Source: Lytechinus variegatus (lineage: Eukaryota > Echinodermata > Echinoidea > Temnopleuroida > Toxopneustidae). From it: a stretch of 64,000 bases of DNA. Positions 43,948 through 56,306 of the stretch are shown here, one piece after another. The notes below the pieces were generated by a model that saw only the letters and a program-made list of their open reading frames with translations, had not been told where the DNA came from and did not search any database. How positions within the stretch are numbered: the stretch's first letter is position 1; the number at the start of each line of letters is the position of its first letter. The stretch lies in the NCBI RefSeq assembly GCF_018143015.1, contig NC_054748.1, positions 4,578,080 to 4,642,079 of the forward strand, given 5' to 3'. The position numbers and the translations under genes are program-made.

Positions 43948-46900
43948 TGTCAAAGACGTTAACTCAAACAACAACAACAAATACTGTGGTAACAACCACT
44001 TCATCTACATGACCACGAGTTTCTACAGCAACAACTGGAACTTCGTCAATGACAGCGAGTAATGCAGCAACAACTTCAGTAAGTCTAAGTACTACAGAAA
44101 CGACTGCTGCGTCTTCTATCAACCCCAGTACCACCGCAACACTTTTTGCATCATCAATATCTCCTAGTACTATTTCAACTGCTACATCTTCAATGACAGC
44201 GAGTCCTGTAGCAACCGCTTCATCTTTAATGACGATGGGTACTACAGCAACAACTGCACAACATCTTCAATGAACCAAAGCACTGCAGGTACTGCAGCGA
44301 CTTCATCAGTGGCCCCGAGCACTATAGCAGCTGCTACATCTTCAATGATGATGGGTACTTCAGCAACAACAGCAACTTCTTCGATGACCATAAGCACTTC
44401 TGCAGCAACTGCTACCTCAATAACTCCTAGCACTACAGCAATAACTTTAACATCCTCAATGAATCCTAATACTACAGCAATAGCTGCTACATCTTCAATG
44501 ATTTCTAGTACTACAGCAGCCGCTACATCTTCAATGACGCCTGGTAGTACAGCAATGACTACATCTTCAATGACGGTGGGTACAACGCAACAACTGCAGC
44601 ATCTTCAATGAACCCAGAGCCCTGCAGAACTGATACTTCCTCGTGAATCCTAGTACCTCAGCAATGCCTGCAACTCGTCAATGCAACCAACTCGCAGTAT
44701 ACGGCAGACTCACTGCACGTCGCACTACAGTAAGCACTAGCACTTCAATGTACGGGTCTCGGACTGCCATCTCACTGTGTAGATCCGAGCACTGTAGAAT
44801 GCAGTACTTGCTATCAATACTACATACTGCAACACTGCAATCCAACTGATGCATGAACCCAAGCACTTCTGCAGGAACTGCTACTTCCTCAATGAATCCT
44901 ATAGTACTAGTTACTGCTACTGCAACAACTGCAACTTCGTCAATGGCACCCAGCACTGTAGGTAGGCTTCAGTGACTTCTCAGCGGTGCTGAATACCGAG
45001 CACTACAATAGTACTCCTACACATCTTCAATGACTGTGGGGCTAATCTCAACAACACTGCAACAACTGCAGCATCTTCAATGAGAACACGCAGCACTTCT
45101 GCAGGAACTGCTACTTCCTCGATAAATCACTAGTACTACAGCAACTGCGAAACTCGTCTGCAATGGCACCCAGCACTGTAGGAGACGGGCAGTGACTTCA
45201 TCAGTGGTTTCCAGCATACTACAGAAGCTGCTACATCCTCTTCAATGACTGTGGGTACAACCGCAACAACTGCAGCATCATCAATGAACCCCAGCACTTC
45301 TCAGGAGTGCTGCTACTTCTTCCATGAATTCAGTACTACACAGCAACTGCTGCAACGTGTCAATGGAACAAGCACTGCAAGAACACGTCGATGACCTAGT
45401 ACTACAGGTTCCGAGCACTTCACAGGCAATACGCGTATGGTTCTACGTCATAGCACTGACACGATAGACTGCTACATCTTCAATGACGATGGTACAACCA
45501 CAATAACTGCAGGATCTTCAATGGACCCGAGCAACTTCTGCAGGAAACGGCTCACTGCTACTTCTCGATGAATCCTAGTACTACTAGCAGGAACTGTGTA
45601 ACGTCCTCAACGGCGGCACCCAGCACTGTAGGTACACGCGGCGACTTCATCAGTGGTGCCAAGCACTACAATAGCTGCTACATCTTCAATGACGGTGGGT
45701 ACTACCGCAACAACTGCAGCATCTTCAATGAACCCGAGCACTTCTGCAGAAACTGCTACTAACTCAATGAATCCTAGTACTACTGCAACAACTGCAACGT
45801 CCTCAATGGCACCCAGCACTGTAGGTACGGCGGCGACTTCATCAGTGGTTCCGAGCACTACAGTAGCTGCTACATCCTCAATGACGGTGGGTACAACTGC
45901 AGCATCTTCGATGAACCCAAGCACTTCTCCAGGAACTGCTACTTCCTCGATGAATCCTAGTACTATAGGAACTGCTGCAACGTCGTCAATGGCACCCAGC
46001 ACTGTAGGTACGGCCGCGTCTTCATCAGTGGTTCTGAGCACTACAGTAGGTTCTATATCTTCAATGACGACGGGTACTACCGCAACAAGTGCAGCATCTT
46101 CAATGAACCCGAGCATTTCTGCAGGAACTGCTACTTCCTCGACAAATCCTAGTACTACTGCAACTGCTGCAACGTCGTCAATGGCGCAAAGCACTGCAAG
46201 TACTACGGCGACTTCATCAGTGGTTCCAAGCACTACAGTAGCTGCTACATCCTCAATGACGGTGGGTACAACCGCAACAACTGCAGCATCTTCAATGAAC
46301 CCGAGCACTTCTGCAGGAACTGCTACTTCCTCGACAAATCCTAGTACTACTGCAACAGCTGTAACGTCCTCAATGGCACCCAGCACTGTAGGAACGGCGG
46401 CAACTTCATCAGTGGTTCCGACCACTACAGTAGCTGCTACATCTTCAATGACGGTGGGTACTACTGCAACAACTGCAGCATCTTCAATGAACCCGAGCAC
46501 TTCTGCAGGGACTGCTACTTCTTCGATGAATCCTAGTACTACTGCAATGTCGTCAATGGCGCCTAGCACTGCAAGTACTACGGCGACTTCATCAGTGGTT
46601 CCGAGCACTACAGCAGCTGCTACATCTTCAATGACAATGGGTACTACCGCAACAACTGCAGCATCTTCAATGAACCCGAGCACTTCTGCAGGAACTGCTA
46701 CTTCCTCGATGAATCCTAGTACTACTGCAACAACTGCAACGTCCTCAATGGCACCCAGCACTGTAGGTACGGCGGCGACTTCATCAGTGGTGCCGAGCAC
46801 TACAGTAGCTGCTACATCTTCTATGACAGTGGGTACTAGCGCAACAACTGCAGCATCTTCAATGAACCCGAGCACTTCTGCAGGAACTGCTACTTCCTCG

Positions 46901-49900
46901 ACAAATCCTAGTACTACTGCAACAACTGCAACGTCCTCAATGGCACCCAGCACTGTAGGAACGGCGGCAACTTCATCAGTGGTTCCGAGCACTACAGTAG
47001 CTGCTACATCTTCAATGACGGTGGGTACTACTGCAACAACTGCAGCATCTTCAATGAACCCGAGCACTTCTGCAGGAACTGCTACTTCTTCGATGAATCC
47101 TAGTACTACTGCAACAACTGCAACGTCGTCAATGGCGCCAAGCACTGCAAGTACTACGGCGACTTCATCAGTGGTTCCGAGCACTACAGTAGCTCTACAT
47201 CTTCAATGACGATGGGTACAACCACAATAACTGCAGGATCTTCAATGAACCCGAGCACTTCTGCAGGAACTGCTACTTCCTCGATGAATCCTAGTACTAC
47301 TGCAACAACTGCAACGTCCTCAATGGCACCCAGCACTGTAGGTACGGCGGCGACTTCATCAGTGGTGCCGAGCACTACAGTAGCTGCTACATCTTCTATG
47401 ACAGTGGGTACTAGCGCAACAACTGCAGCATCTTCAATGAACCCGAGCACTTCTGCAGGAACTGCTACTTCCTCGATGAATCCTAGTACTACAGCAACTG
47501 CTGCAACGTCGTCAATGGCGCCAAGCACTGGAAGTACTATGGCGACTTCATCAGTGGTTCCGAGCACTACAGTAGCTGCTACATCTTCCATGGCGATGGG
47601 TACTACCGCAACAACTGCAGCATCTTCAATGAACCCGAGCACTTCTGCCGGAACTGCTACTTCCTCGATGAATCCTAGTACTACAGCAACTGCTGCAACG
47701 TCGTCAATGGCGCCAAGCACTGGAAGTACTATGGCGACTTCATCAGTGGTTCCGAGCACTACAGTAGCTGCTACATCTTCAATGGCGATGGGTACTACCG
47801 CAACAACTGCAGCATCTTCAATGAACCCGAGCACTTCTGCCGGAACTGCTACTTCCTCGATGAATCCTAGTACTACAGCAACTGCTGCAACGCAATCGGC
47901 CAAGCAAGCTGGAAGTACTATGGCGACTTCATCAGTGGTTCCGAGCACTACAGTAGCTGCTATATCTTCAATGGCGATGGGTACTACCGCAACAACTGCA
48001 GCATCTTCAATGAACCCGAGCACTTCTGCAGGAACTGCTACTTCCTCGATGAATCCTAGTACTACAGCAACTGCTGCAACGTCGTCAATGGCACCCAGCA
48101 CTGTAGGTACGGCGGCGACTTCATCAGTGGTTCCGAGCACTACAGCAGCTGCTACATCTTCAATGACGGTGGGTACTACCGCAACAACTGCAACATCTTC
48201 AATGAACCCGAGCACTTCTGCAGGAACTGCTACTTCCTCGATGAATCCTAGTACTACAGCAACTGCTGCAACGTCGTCAATGGCGCCAAGCACTGGAAGT
48301 ACTATGGCGACTTCATCAGTGGTTCCGAGCACTACAGTAGCTGCTACATCTTCCATGGCGATGGGTACTACCGCAACAACTGCAGCATCTTCAATGAACC
48401 CGAGCACTTCTGCCGGAACTGCTACTTCCTCGATGAATCCTAGTACTACAGCAACTGCTGCAACGTCGTCAATGGCGCCAAGCACTGGAAGTACTATGGC
48501 GACTTCATCAGTGGTTCCGAGCACTACAGTAGCTGCTACATCTTCAATGGCGATGGGTACTACCGCAACAACTGCAGCATCTTCAATGAACCCGAGCACT
48601 TCTGCCGGAACTGCTACTTCCTCGATGAATCCTAGTACTACAGCAACTGCTGCAACGTCGTCAATGGCGCCAAGCACTGGAAGTACTATGGCGACTTCAT
48701 CAGTGGTTCCGAGCACTACAGTAGCTGCTATATCTTCAATGGCGATGGGTACTACCGCAACAACTGCAGCATCTTCAATGAACCCGAGCACTTCTGCCGG
48801 AACTGCTACTTCCTCGATGAATCCTAGTACTACTGCAACAACTGCAACGTCCTCAATGGCACCCAGCACTGTAGGTACGGCGGCGACTTCATCAGTGGTT
48901 CCGAGCACTACAGTAGCTCCTACATCTTCAATGATGGTGGGTACTACCGCAACAACTGCAGCATCTTCAATGAACCCGAGCACTTCTGCAGAAACTGCTA
49001 CTAACTCGATGAATCCTAGTACTACTGCAACAACTGCAACGTCCTCAATGGCACCAGCACTGTAGGTACGGCGCCGACTTCATCAGTGGTTCCGAGCACT
49101 ACAGTAGCTGCTACATCCTCAATGACGGTGGGTACAACTGCAGCACCTTCGATGAACCCAAGCACTTCTCCAGGACCTGCTACTTCCTCGATGAATCCTA
49201 GTACTATAGGAACTGCTGGAACGTCGTCAATGGCGCCAAGCACTGGAAGTGCTATGGTGACTTCATCAGTGGTTCCGAGCACTACAGTAGTAGCTGCTAC
49301 ATTTTCAATGGCGATGGGTACTACCGCAACAACTGCAGCATCTTCAATGAACCCGAGCACTTCTGCCGGAACTGCTACTTCCTCAATGAATCCTAGTACT
49401 ACAGCAACAACTGCAACGTCCTCAATGGCACCAGCACTGTAGGTACGGCGGCGACTTCATCAGTGGTTCCGAGCACTACAGCAGCTGCTACATCTTCAAT
49501 GACGGTGGGTACTACCGCAACAACTGCAGCATCTTCAATGAACCCGAGCACTTCTGCCGGAACTGCTACTTCCTCGATGAATCCTAGTACTACTGCAACA
49601 ACTGCAACGTCCTCAATGGCACCCAGCACTGTAGGTACGGCGGCGACTTCATCAGTGGTTCCGAGCACTACAGTAGCTCCTACATCTTCAATGATGGTGG
49701 GTACTACCGCAACAACTGCAGCATCTTCAATGAACCCGAGCACTTCTGCAGAAACTGCTACTAACTCGATGAATCCTAGTACTACTGCAACAACTGCAAC
49801 GTCCTCAATGGCGCCCAGCACTGTAGGTACGGCCGCGTCTTCATCAGTGGTTCCGAGCACTACAGTAGCTGCTACATCTTCAATGGCGATGGGTACTACC

Positions 49901-52900
49901 GCAACAACTGCAGCATCTTCAATGAACCCGAGCACTTCTGCCGGAACTGCTACTTCCTCGATGAATCCTAGTACTACAGCAACTGCTGCAACGTCGTCAA
50001 TGGCGCCAAGCACTGGAAGTACTATGGCGACTTCATCAGTGGTTCCGAGCACTACAGTAGCTGCTACATTTTCAATGGCGATGGGTACTACCGCAACAAC
50101 TGCAGCATCTTCAATGAACCCGAGCACTTCTGCCGGAACTGCTACTTCCTCGATGAATCCTAGTACTACAGCAACAACTGCAACGTCCTCAATGGCACCC
50201 AGCACTGTAGGTACGGCGGCGACTTCATCAGTGGTTCCGAGCACTACAGCAGCTGCTACATCTTCAATGACGGTGGGTACTACCGCAACAACTGCAGCAT
50301 CTTCAATGAACCCGAGCACTTCTGCAGGAACTGCTACTTCCTCGATGAATCCTAGTACTACAGCAACTGCTGCAACTTCGTCAATGGCACCCAGCACTGT
50401 AGGGACGGCAGTGACTTCATCAGTGGTTCCGAGCACTACAGTAGCTCCTACATCTTCAATGATGGTGGGTACTACCGCAACAACTGCAGCATCTTCAATG
50501 AACCCGAGCACTTCTGCAGAAACTGCTACTTACTCGATGAATCCTAGTACTACTGCAACAACTGCAACGTCCTCAATGGCACCTAGCACTGTAGGTACGG
50601 CGGCGACTTCATCAGTGGTTCCGAGCACTACAGTAGCTGCTACATCCTCAATGACGGTGGGTACAACTGCAGCATCTTCGATGAACCCAAGCACTTCTCC
50701 AGGACCTGCTACTTCCTCGATGAATCCTAGTACTATAGGAACTGCTGCAACGTCGTCAATGGCACCCAGCACTGTAGGTACGGCCGCGTCTTCATCAGTG
50801 GTTCCGAGCACTACAGTAGGTTCTATATCTTCAATTACAACGGGTACTACCGCAACAAGTGCAGCATCTTCAATGAACCCGAGCATTTCTGCAGGAACTG
50901 CTACTTCCTCGATGAATCCTAGTACTACAGCAACTGCTGCAACGTCGTCAATGGCGCAAAGCACTGCAAGTACTACGGCGACTTCATCAGTGGTTCCAAG
51001 CACTACAATAGCTGCTACATCCTCAATGACGGTGGGTACAACCGCAACAACTGCAGCATCTTCAATGAACCCGAGCACTTCTGCCGGAACTGCTACTTCC
51101 TCGATGAATCCTAGTACTACAGCAACTGCTGCAACGTCGTCAATGGCGCCAAGCACTGGAAGTACTATGGCGACTTCATCAGTGGTTCCGAGCACTACAG
51201 TAGCTGCTACATCTTCAATGGCGATGGGTACTACCGCAACAACTGCAGCATCTTCAATGAACCCGAGCACTTCTGCCGGAACTGCTACTTCCTCGATGAA
51301 TCCTAGTACTACAGCAACAACTGCAACGTCCTCAATGGCACCCAGCACTGTAGGTACGGCGGCGACTTCATCAGTGGTTCCGAGCACTACAGCAGCTGCT
51401 ACATCTTCAATGACGGTGGGTACTACCGCAACAACTGCAACATCTTCAATGAACCCGAGCACTTCTGCCGGAACTGCTACTTCCTCGATGAATCCTAGTA
51501 CTACAGCAACTGCTGCAACTTCGTCAATGGCACCCAGCACTGTAGGGACGGCAGTGACTTCATCAGTGGTTCCGAGCACTACAGTAGCTCCTACATCTTC
51601 AATGATGGTGGGTACTACCGCAACAACTGCAGCATCTTCAATGAACCCGAGCACTTCTGCAGGAACTGCTACTTCCTCGATGAATCCTAGTACTACAGCA
51701 ACTGCTGCAACGTCGTCAATGGCGCAAAGCACTGCAAGTACTACGGCGACTTCATCAGTGGTTCCAAGCACTACAGTAGCTGCTACATCCTCAATGACGG
51801 TGGGTACAACCGCAACAACTGCAGCATCTTCAATGAACCCGAGCACTTCTGCCGGAACTGCTACTTCCTCGATGAATCCTAGTACTACAGCAACTGCTGC
51901 AACGTCGTCAATGGCGCCAAGCACTGGAAGTACTATGGCGACTTCATCAGTGGTTCCGAGCACTACAGTAGCTGCTACATCTTCAATGGCGATGGGTACT
52001 ACCGCAACAACTGCAGCATCTTCAATGAACCCGAGCACTTCTGCCGGAACTGCTACTTCCTCGATGAATCCTAGTACTACAGCAACAACTGCAACGTCCT
52101 CAATGGCACCCAGCACTGTAGGTACGGCGGCGACTTCATCAGTGGTTCCGAGCACTACAGCAGCTGCTACATCTTCAATGACGGTGGGTACTACCGCAAC
52201 AACTGCAACATCTTCAATGAACCCGAGCACTTCTGCCGGAACTGCTACTTCCTCGATGAATCCTAGTACTACAGCAACTGCTGCAACTTCGTCAATGGCA
52301 CCCAGCACTGTAGGGACGGCAGTGACTTCATCAGTGGTTCCGAGCACTACAGTAGCTCCTACATCTTCAATGATGGTGGGTACTACCGCAACAACTGCAG
52401 CATCTTCAATGAACCCGAGCACTTCTGCAGAAACTGCTACTAACTCGATGAATCCTAGTACTACTGCAACAACTGCAACGTCCTCAATGGCACCCAGCAC
52501 TGTAGGTACGGCGGCGACTTCATCAGTGGTTCCGAGCACTACAGTAGCTGCTACATCCTCAATGACGGTGGGTACAACTGCAGCATCTTCGATGAACCCA
52601 AGCACTTCTCCAGGACCTGCTACTTCCTCGATGAATCCTAGTACTACAGCAACTGCTGCAACGTCGTCAATTGCGCCAAGCACTGCAAGTACTACGGCGA
52701 CTTCATCAGTGGTTCCGAGCACTACAGTAGCTGCTACATCTTCAATGACGGTGGGTACTACTGCAACAACTGCAGCATCTTCAATGAACCCGAGCACTTC
52801 TGCAGGAACTGCTACTTCTTCGATGAATCCTAGTACTACTGCAACAACTGCAACGTCGTCAATGGCGCCAAGCACTGCAAGTACTATGGCGACTTCATCA

Positions 52901-55900
52901 GTGGTTCCGAGCACTACAGTAGCTGCTACATCTTCAATGGCGATGGGTACTACCGCAACAACTGCAGCATCTTCAATGAACCCGAGCACTTCTGCCGGAA
53001 CTGCTACTTCCTCGATGAATCCTAGTACTACAGCAACTGCTGCAACGTCGTCAATGGCGCCAAGCACTGCAAGTACTATGGCGACTTCATCAGTGGTTCC
53101 GAGCACTACAGTAGCTGCTACATCTTCAATGGCGATGGGTACTACCGCAACAACTGCAGCATCTTCAATGAACCCGAGCACTTCTGCCGGAACTGCTACT
53201 TCCTCGGTGAATCCTAGTACTACAGCAACTGCTGCAACGTCGTCAATGGCGCCAAGCACTGGAAGTACTATGGCGACTTCATCAGTGGTTCCGAGCACTA
53301 CAGTAGCTGCTACATCTTCAATGGCGATGGGTACTACCGCAACAACTGCAGCATCTTCAATGAACCCGAGCACTTCTGCAGGAACTGCTACTTCCTCGAT
53401 GAATCCTAGTACTACAGCAACAACTGCAACGTCCTCAATGGCACCCAGCACTGTAGGTACGGCGGCGACTTCATCAGTGGTTCCGAGCACTACAGCAGCT
53501 GCTACATCTTCAATGACGGTGGGTACTACCGCAACAACTGCAACATCTTCAATGAACCCGAGCACTTCTGCAGGAACTGCTACTTCCTCGATGAATCCTA
53601 GTACTACAGCAATGTCGTCAATGGCGCCTAGCACTGCAAGTACTACGGCGACTTCATCAGTGGTTCCGAGCACTACAGCAGCTGCTACATCTTCAATGAC
53701 AATGGGTACTACCGCAACAACTGCAGCATCTTCAATGAACCCGAGCACTTCTGCAGGAACTGCTACTTCCTCGACGAATCCTAGTACTACTGCAACAACT
53801 GCAACGTCCTCAATTGCACCCAGCACTGTAGGAACGGCGGCAACTTCATCAGTGGTTCCGAGCACTACAGTAGCTGCTACATCTTCAATGACGGTGGGTA
53901 CTACTGCAACAACTGCAGCATCTTCAATGAACCCGAGCACTTCTGCAGGAACTGCTACTTCCTCGATGAATCCTAGTACTACTGCAACAACTGCAACGTC
54001 GTCAATGGCGCCAAGCACTGCAAGTACTATGGCGACTTCATCAGTGGTTCCGAGCACTACAGTAGCTGCTACATCTTCAATGGCGATGGGTACTACCGCA
54101 ACAACTGCAGCATCTTCAATGAACCCGAGCACTTCTGCCGGAACTGCTACTTCCTCGATGAATCCTAGTACTACAGCAACTGCTGCAACGTCGTCAATGG
54201 CGCCAAGCACTGGAAGTACTATGGCGACTTCATCAGTGGTTCCGAGCACTACAGTAGCTGCTACATCTTCAATGGCGATGGGTACTACCGCAACAATTGC
54301 AGCATCTTCAATGAACCCGAGCACTTCTGCCGGAACTGCTACTTCCTCGGTGAATCCTAGTACTACAGCAACTGCTGCAACGTCGTCAATGGCGCCAAGC
54401 ACTGGAAGTACTATGGCGACTTCATCAGTGGTTCCGAGCACTACAGTAGCTGCTACATCTTCAATGGCGATGGGTACTACCGCAACAACTGCAGCATCTT
54501 CAATGAACCCGAGCACTTCTGCCGGAACTGCTACTTCCTCGATGAATCCTAGTACTACAGCAACAACTGCAACGTCCTCAATGGCACCCAGCACTGTAGG
54601 TACGGCGGCGACTTCATCAGTGGTTCCGAGCACTACAGCAGCTGCTACATCTTCAATGACGGTGGGTACTACCGCAACAACTGCAACATCTTCAATGAAC
54701 CCGAGCACTTCTGCAGGAACTGCTACTTCCTCGATGAATACTAGTACTACAGCAATGTCGTCAATGGCGCCTAGCACTGCAAGTACTACAGCGACTTCAT
54801 CAGTGGTTCCGAGCACTACAGCAGCTGCTACATCTTCAATGACAATGGGTACTACCGCAACAACTGCAGCATCTTCAATGAACCCGAGCACTTCTGCAGG
54901 AACTGCTACTTCCTCGATTATTCCTAGTACTACAATAACAGCTGCAACGTCGTCAATGGCCCCAAGCACTGCAGCAACAACTGCAATTTCATTGATGACC
55001 CAAAGCACCCCTGCAACAACTGCTACTTCCTCAGTAATTCCTAGTACTACTGCAACAGCTGCAACGTCGTCAATGGCACCAAGCACTGCAGCAACAACTG
55101 CATCTTCACTTATGACCCAAAGCACCTCCGCAACAACTGCTACTTCCTCAGTAAATCCTAGTACTACTGCAACAACTGCAACGTCCTCAATGGCACCCAG
55201 CACAGTCGGTACGACGGCGACTTCATCAGTGGTTCAGAGCACTACAGCACCTGCTACATCTTCAATGACGGTAGTTACTACTGCAACAACTGCAGCATCT
55301 TCAATGAACCCGAGCACTTCTGCAGGAACTGCTACTTCCTCGATGAATCCTAGTACTACTGCAACAACTGCAACGTCCTCAATGGCACCCAGCACTGTAG
55401 GTACGGCGGCGACTTCATCAGTGGTTCCGAGCACTACAGCACCTGCTACATCTTCAATGACGGTAGTTACTACCGCAACAACTGCAGCATCTTCAATGAA
55501 CCCGAGCACTTCTGCAGGAATTTCTACTTCCTCGATGAATCCTAGTACTACTGCAACAACTGCAACGTCCTCAATGGCACCCAGCACAGTCGGTACGACG
55601 GCGACTTCATCAGTGGTTCCGAGCACTACAGCACCTGCTACATCTTCAATGACGGTAGTTACTACCGCAACAACTGCAGCATCTTCAATGAACCCGAGCA
55701 CTTCTGCAGGAATTGCTACTTCCTCGATGAATCCTAGTACTACATCAACTGCTGGAATATCGTCAATTGCGCCAAGCACTGCAGCAACAACTGCTACTTC
55801 TTTGGTGACCCAAAGCACCCCTGCAGCAATTGCTACATCCTCAGTTAATCCTAGTATTGCAGCAACAGCTGCAACGTCGTCAATGGCGCCAAGCACTGCA

Positions 55901-56306
55901 GGTACTACGGAGACTTCATCAGTGGTTCCGAGCACTACAGTAGCTCCTACATCTTCAATGACGATGGGTACTACCGCAACAACAGCACCTTCGTCAATGG
56001 CCCTAAGCTTTTCTGCAGGAATTGCTACTTCCTCAATGAATCCTAGTACTACAGCAACAGCTGCAGCAACTTCCTTGATGACCCTAAGCAATTCTGGAGC
56101 AACTGCTACTTCCTCAATAAATCCTAGTGCTTCAGCAATAACTGCAATGTCGTCAATGTCACCTATTCCTACAGCTACAACTGTAATTTCCTCAATGATT
56201 CCGAACACTGCAGCAACTGCTACCTCTTCAATAATGCCAAGTATTCAACCAAGTACAATGGCCGTATCTGGTACGTCGTCAGGGATAGCGACATCCACAA
56301 GTACTG
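43948..56306 (+). CDS. Giant Ser/Thr-rich mucin-like exon
   Basis: A 12.4-kb exon of a mucin-like glycoprotein. It is built of about 13-residue units of the form (S)M-x-P/G-S/T-T-x-x-x-T-A-T-S-S. About 53% of residues in the core unit are Ser or Thr, with Ala, Val, Gly, Pro, Met and Asn making up nearly all the rest; Cys, aromatic and charged residues are essentially absent from the core. Such PTS domains are densely O-glycosylated and extended, which fits a secreted or surface-coat role. Units at 44.0-44.6 and 54.9-56.3 kb are diverged; 45.6-54.9 kb is a near-identical 64-residue higher-order array. The exon ends phase 1 at ACTG|GTAAG. The frame is interrupted in this sequence: a dense indel block at 44.6-45.65 kb and single-base losses near 47194, 49054 and 49431. 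From 49463 to 56306 it is open for 2281 codons. Confidence 0.85.
44600..45650 (+). other. Indel-rich block within the mucin exon
   Basis: The same repeat units as downstream are recognisable, but small insertions and losses of 1-3 bases occur every 10-30 bp, for example GCAACTGCGAAACTCGTCTG where the consensus has GCAACTGCTGCAACGTCGTC. No frame survives more than about 70 codons. Neighbouring units are nearly perfect, so the change in quality is abrupt. Unpolished long-read gap filling is the simplest explanation; a decayed array edge is the alternative. Confidence 0.6.
45600..54930 (+). repeat. Coding higher-order repeat, 192 bp (64 residues), near 50 copies
   Basis: Each higher-order unit has five subunits: a MNPSTSAGTATSS, b MNPSTTATTATSS, c MAPSTVGTAATSS (or MAPSTGSTMATSS, MAPSTASTTATSS), d VVPSTTVAATSS, e MTVGTTATTAASS (or MAMG-, MMVG-, MTMG- variants). 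Lengths are 13+13+13+12+13 residues, which gives 192 bp. Variants c and e are linked: GST with MAMG, VGT with MTVG or MMVG. Synonymous positions are almost identical between copies, which shows recent amplification or homogenisation. Length variants such as MTVGTTAASS or MNPSTTAMSS differ by whole codons. Confidence 0.9.

Noticed and set aside
45600-54930. Antifreeze glycoprotein or ice-nucleation-like protein
   Set aside because: Ala/Thr-rich stretches recall Ala-Ala-Thr antifreeze glycopeptides, but the unit is 13 residues with Met, Pro and paired Ser, has no tripeptide period and lacks cleavable spacers. A mucin-like PTS domain fits better.
45600-54930. CRISPR-like or satellite array
   Set aside because: The period is regular, but units are contiguous without unique spacers and the codon frame is maintained, so it is a coding tandem repeat.
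45607-55203. Very long minus-strand open frames over the mucin array (525, 599, 370 and 1557 codons)
   Set aside because: They are the antisense of a tandem array in which each unit lacks stops. The sense frame has phase-matched splice sites, mucin composition and continues in separate exons; the antisense has none of these.
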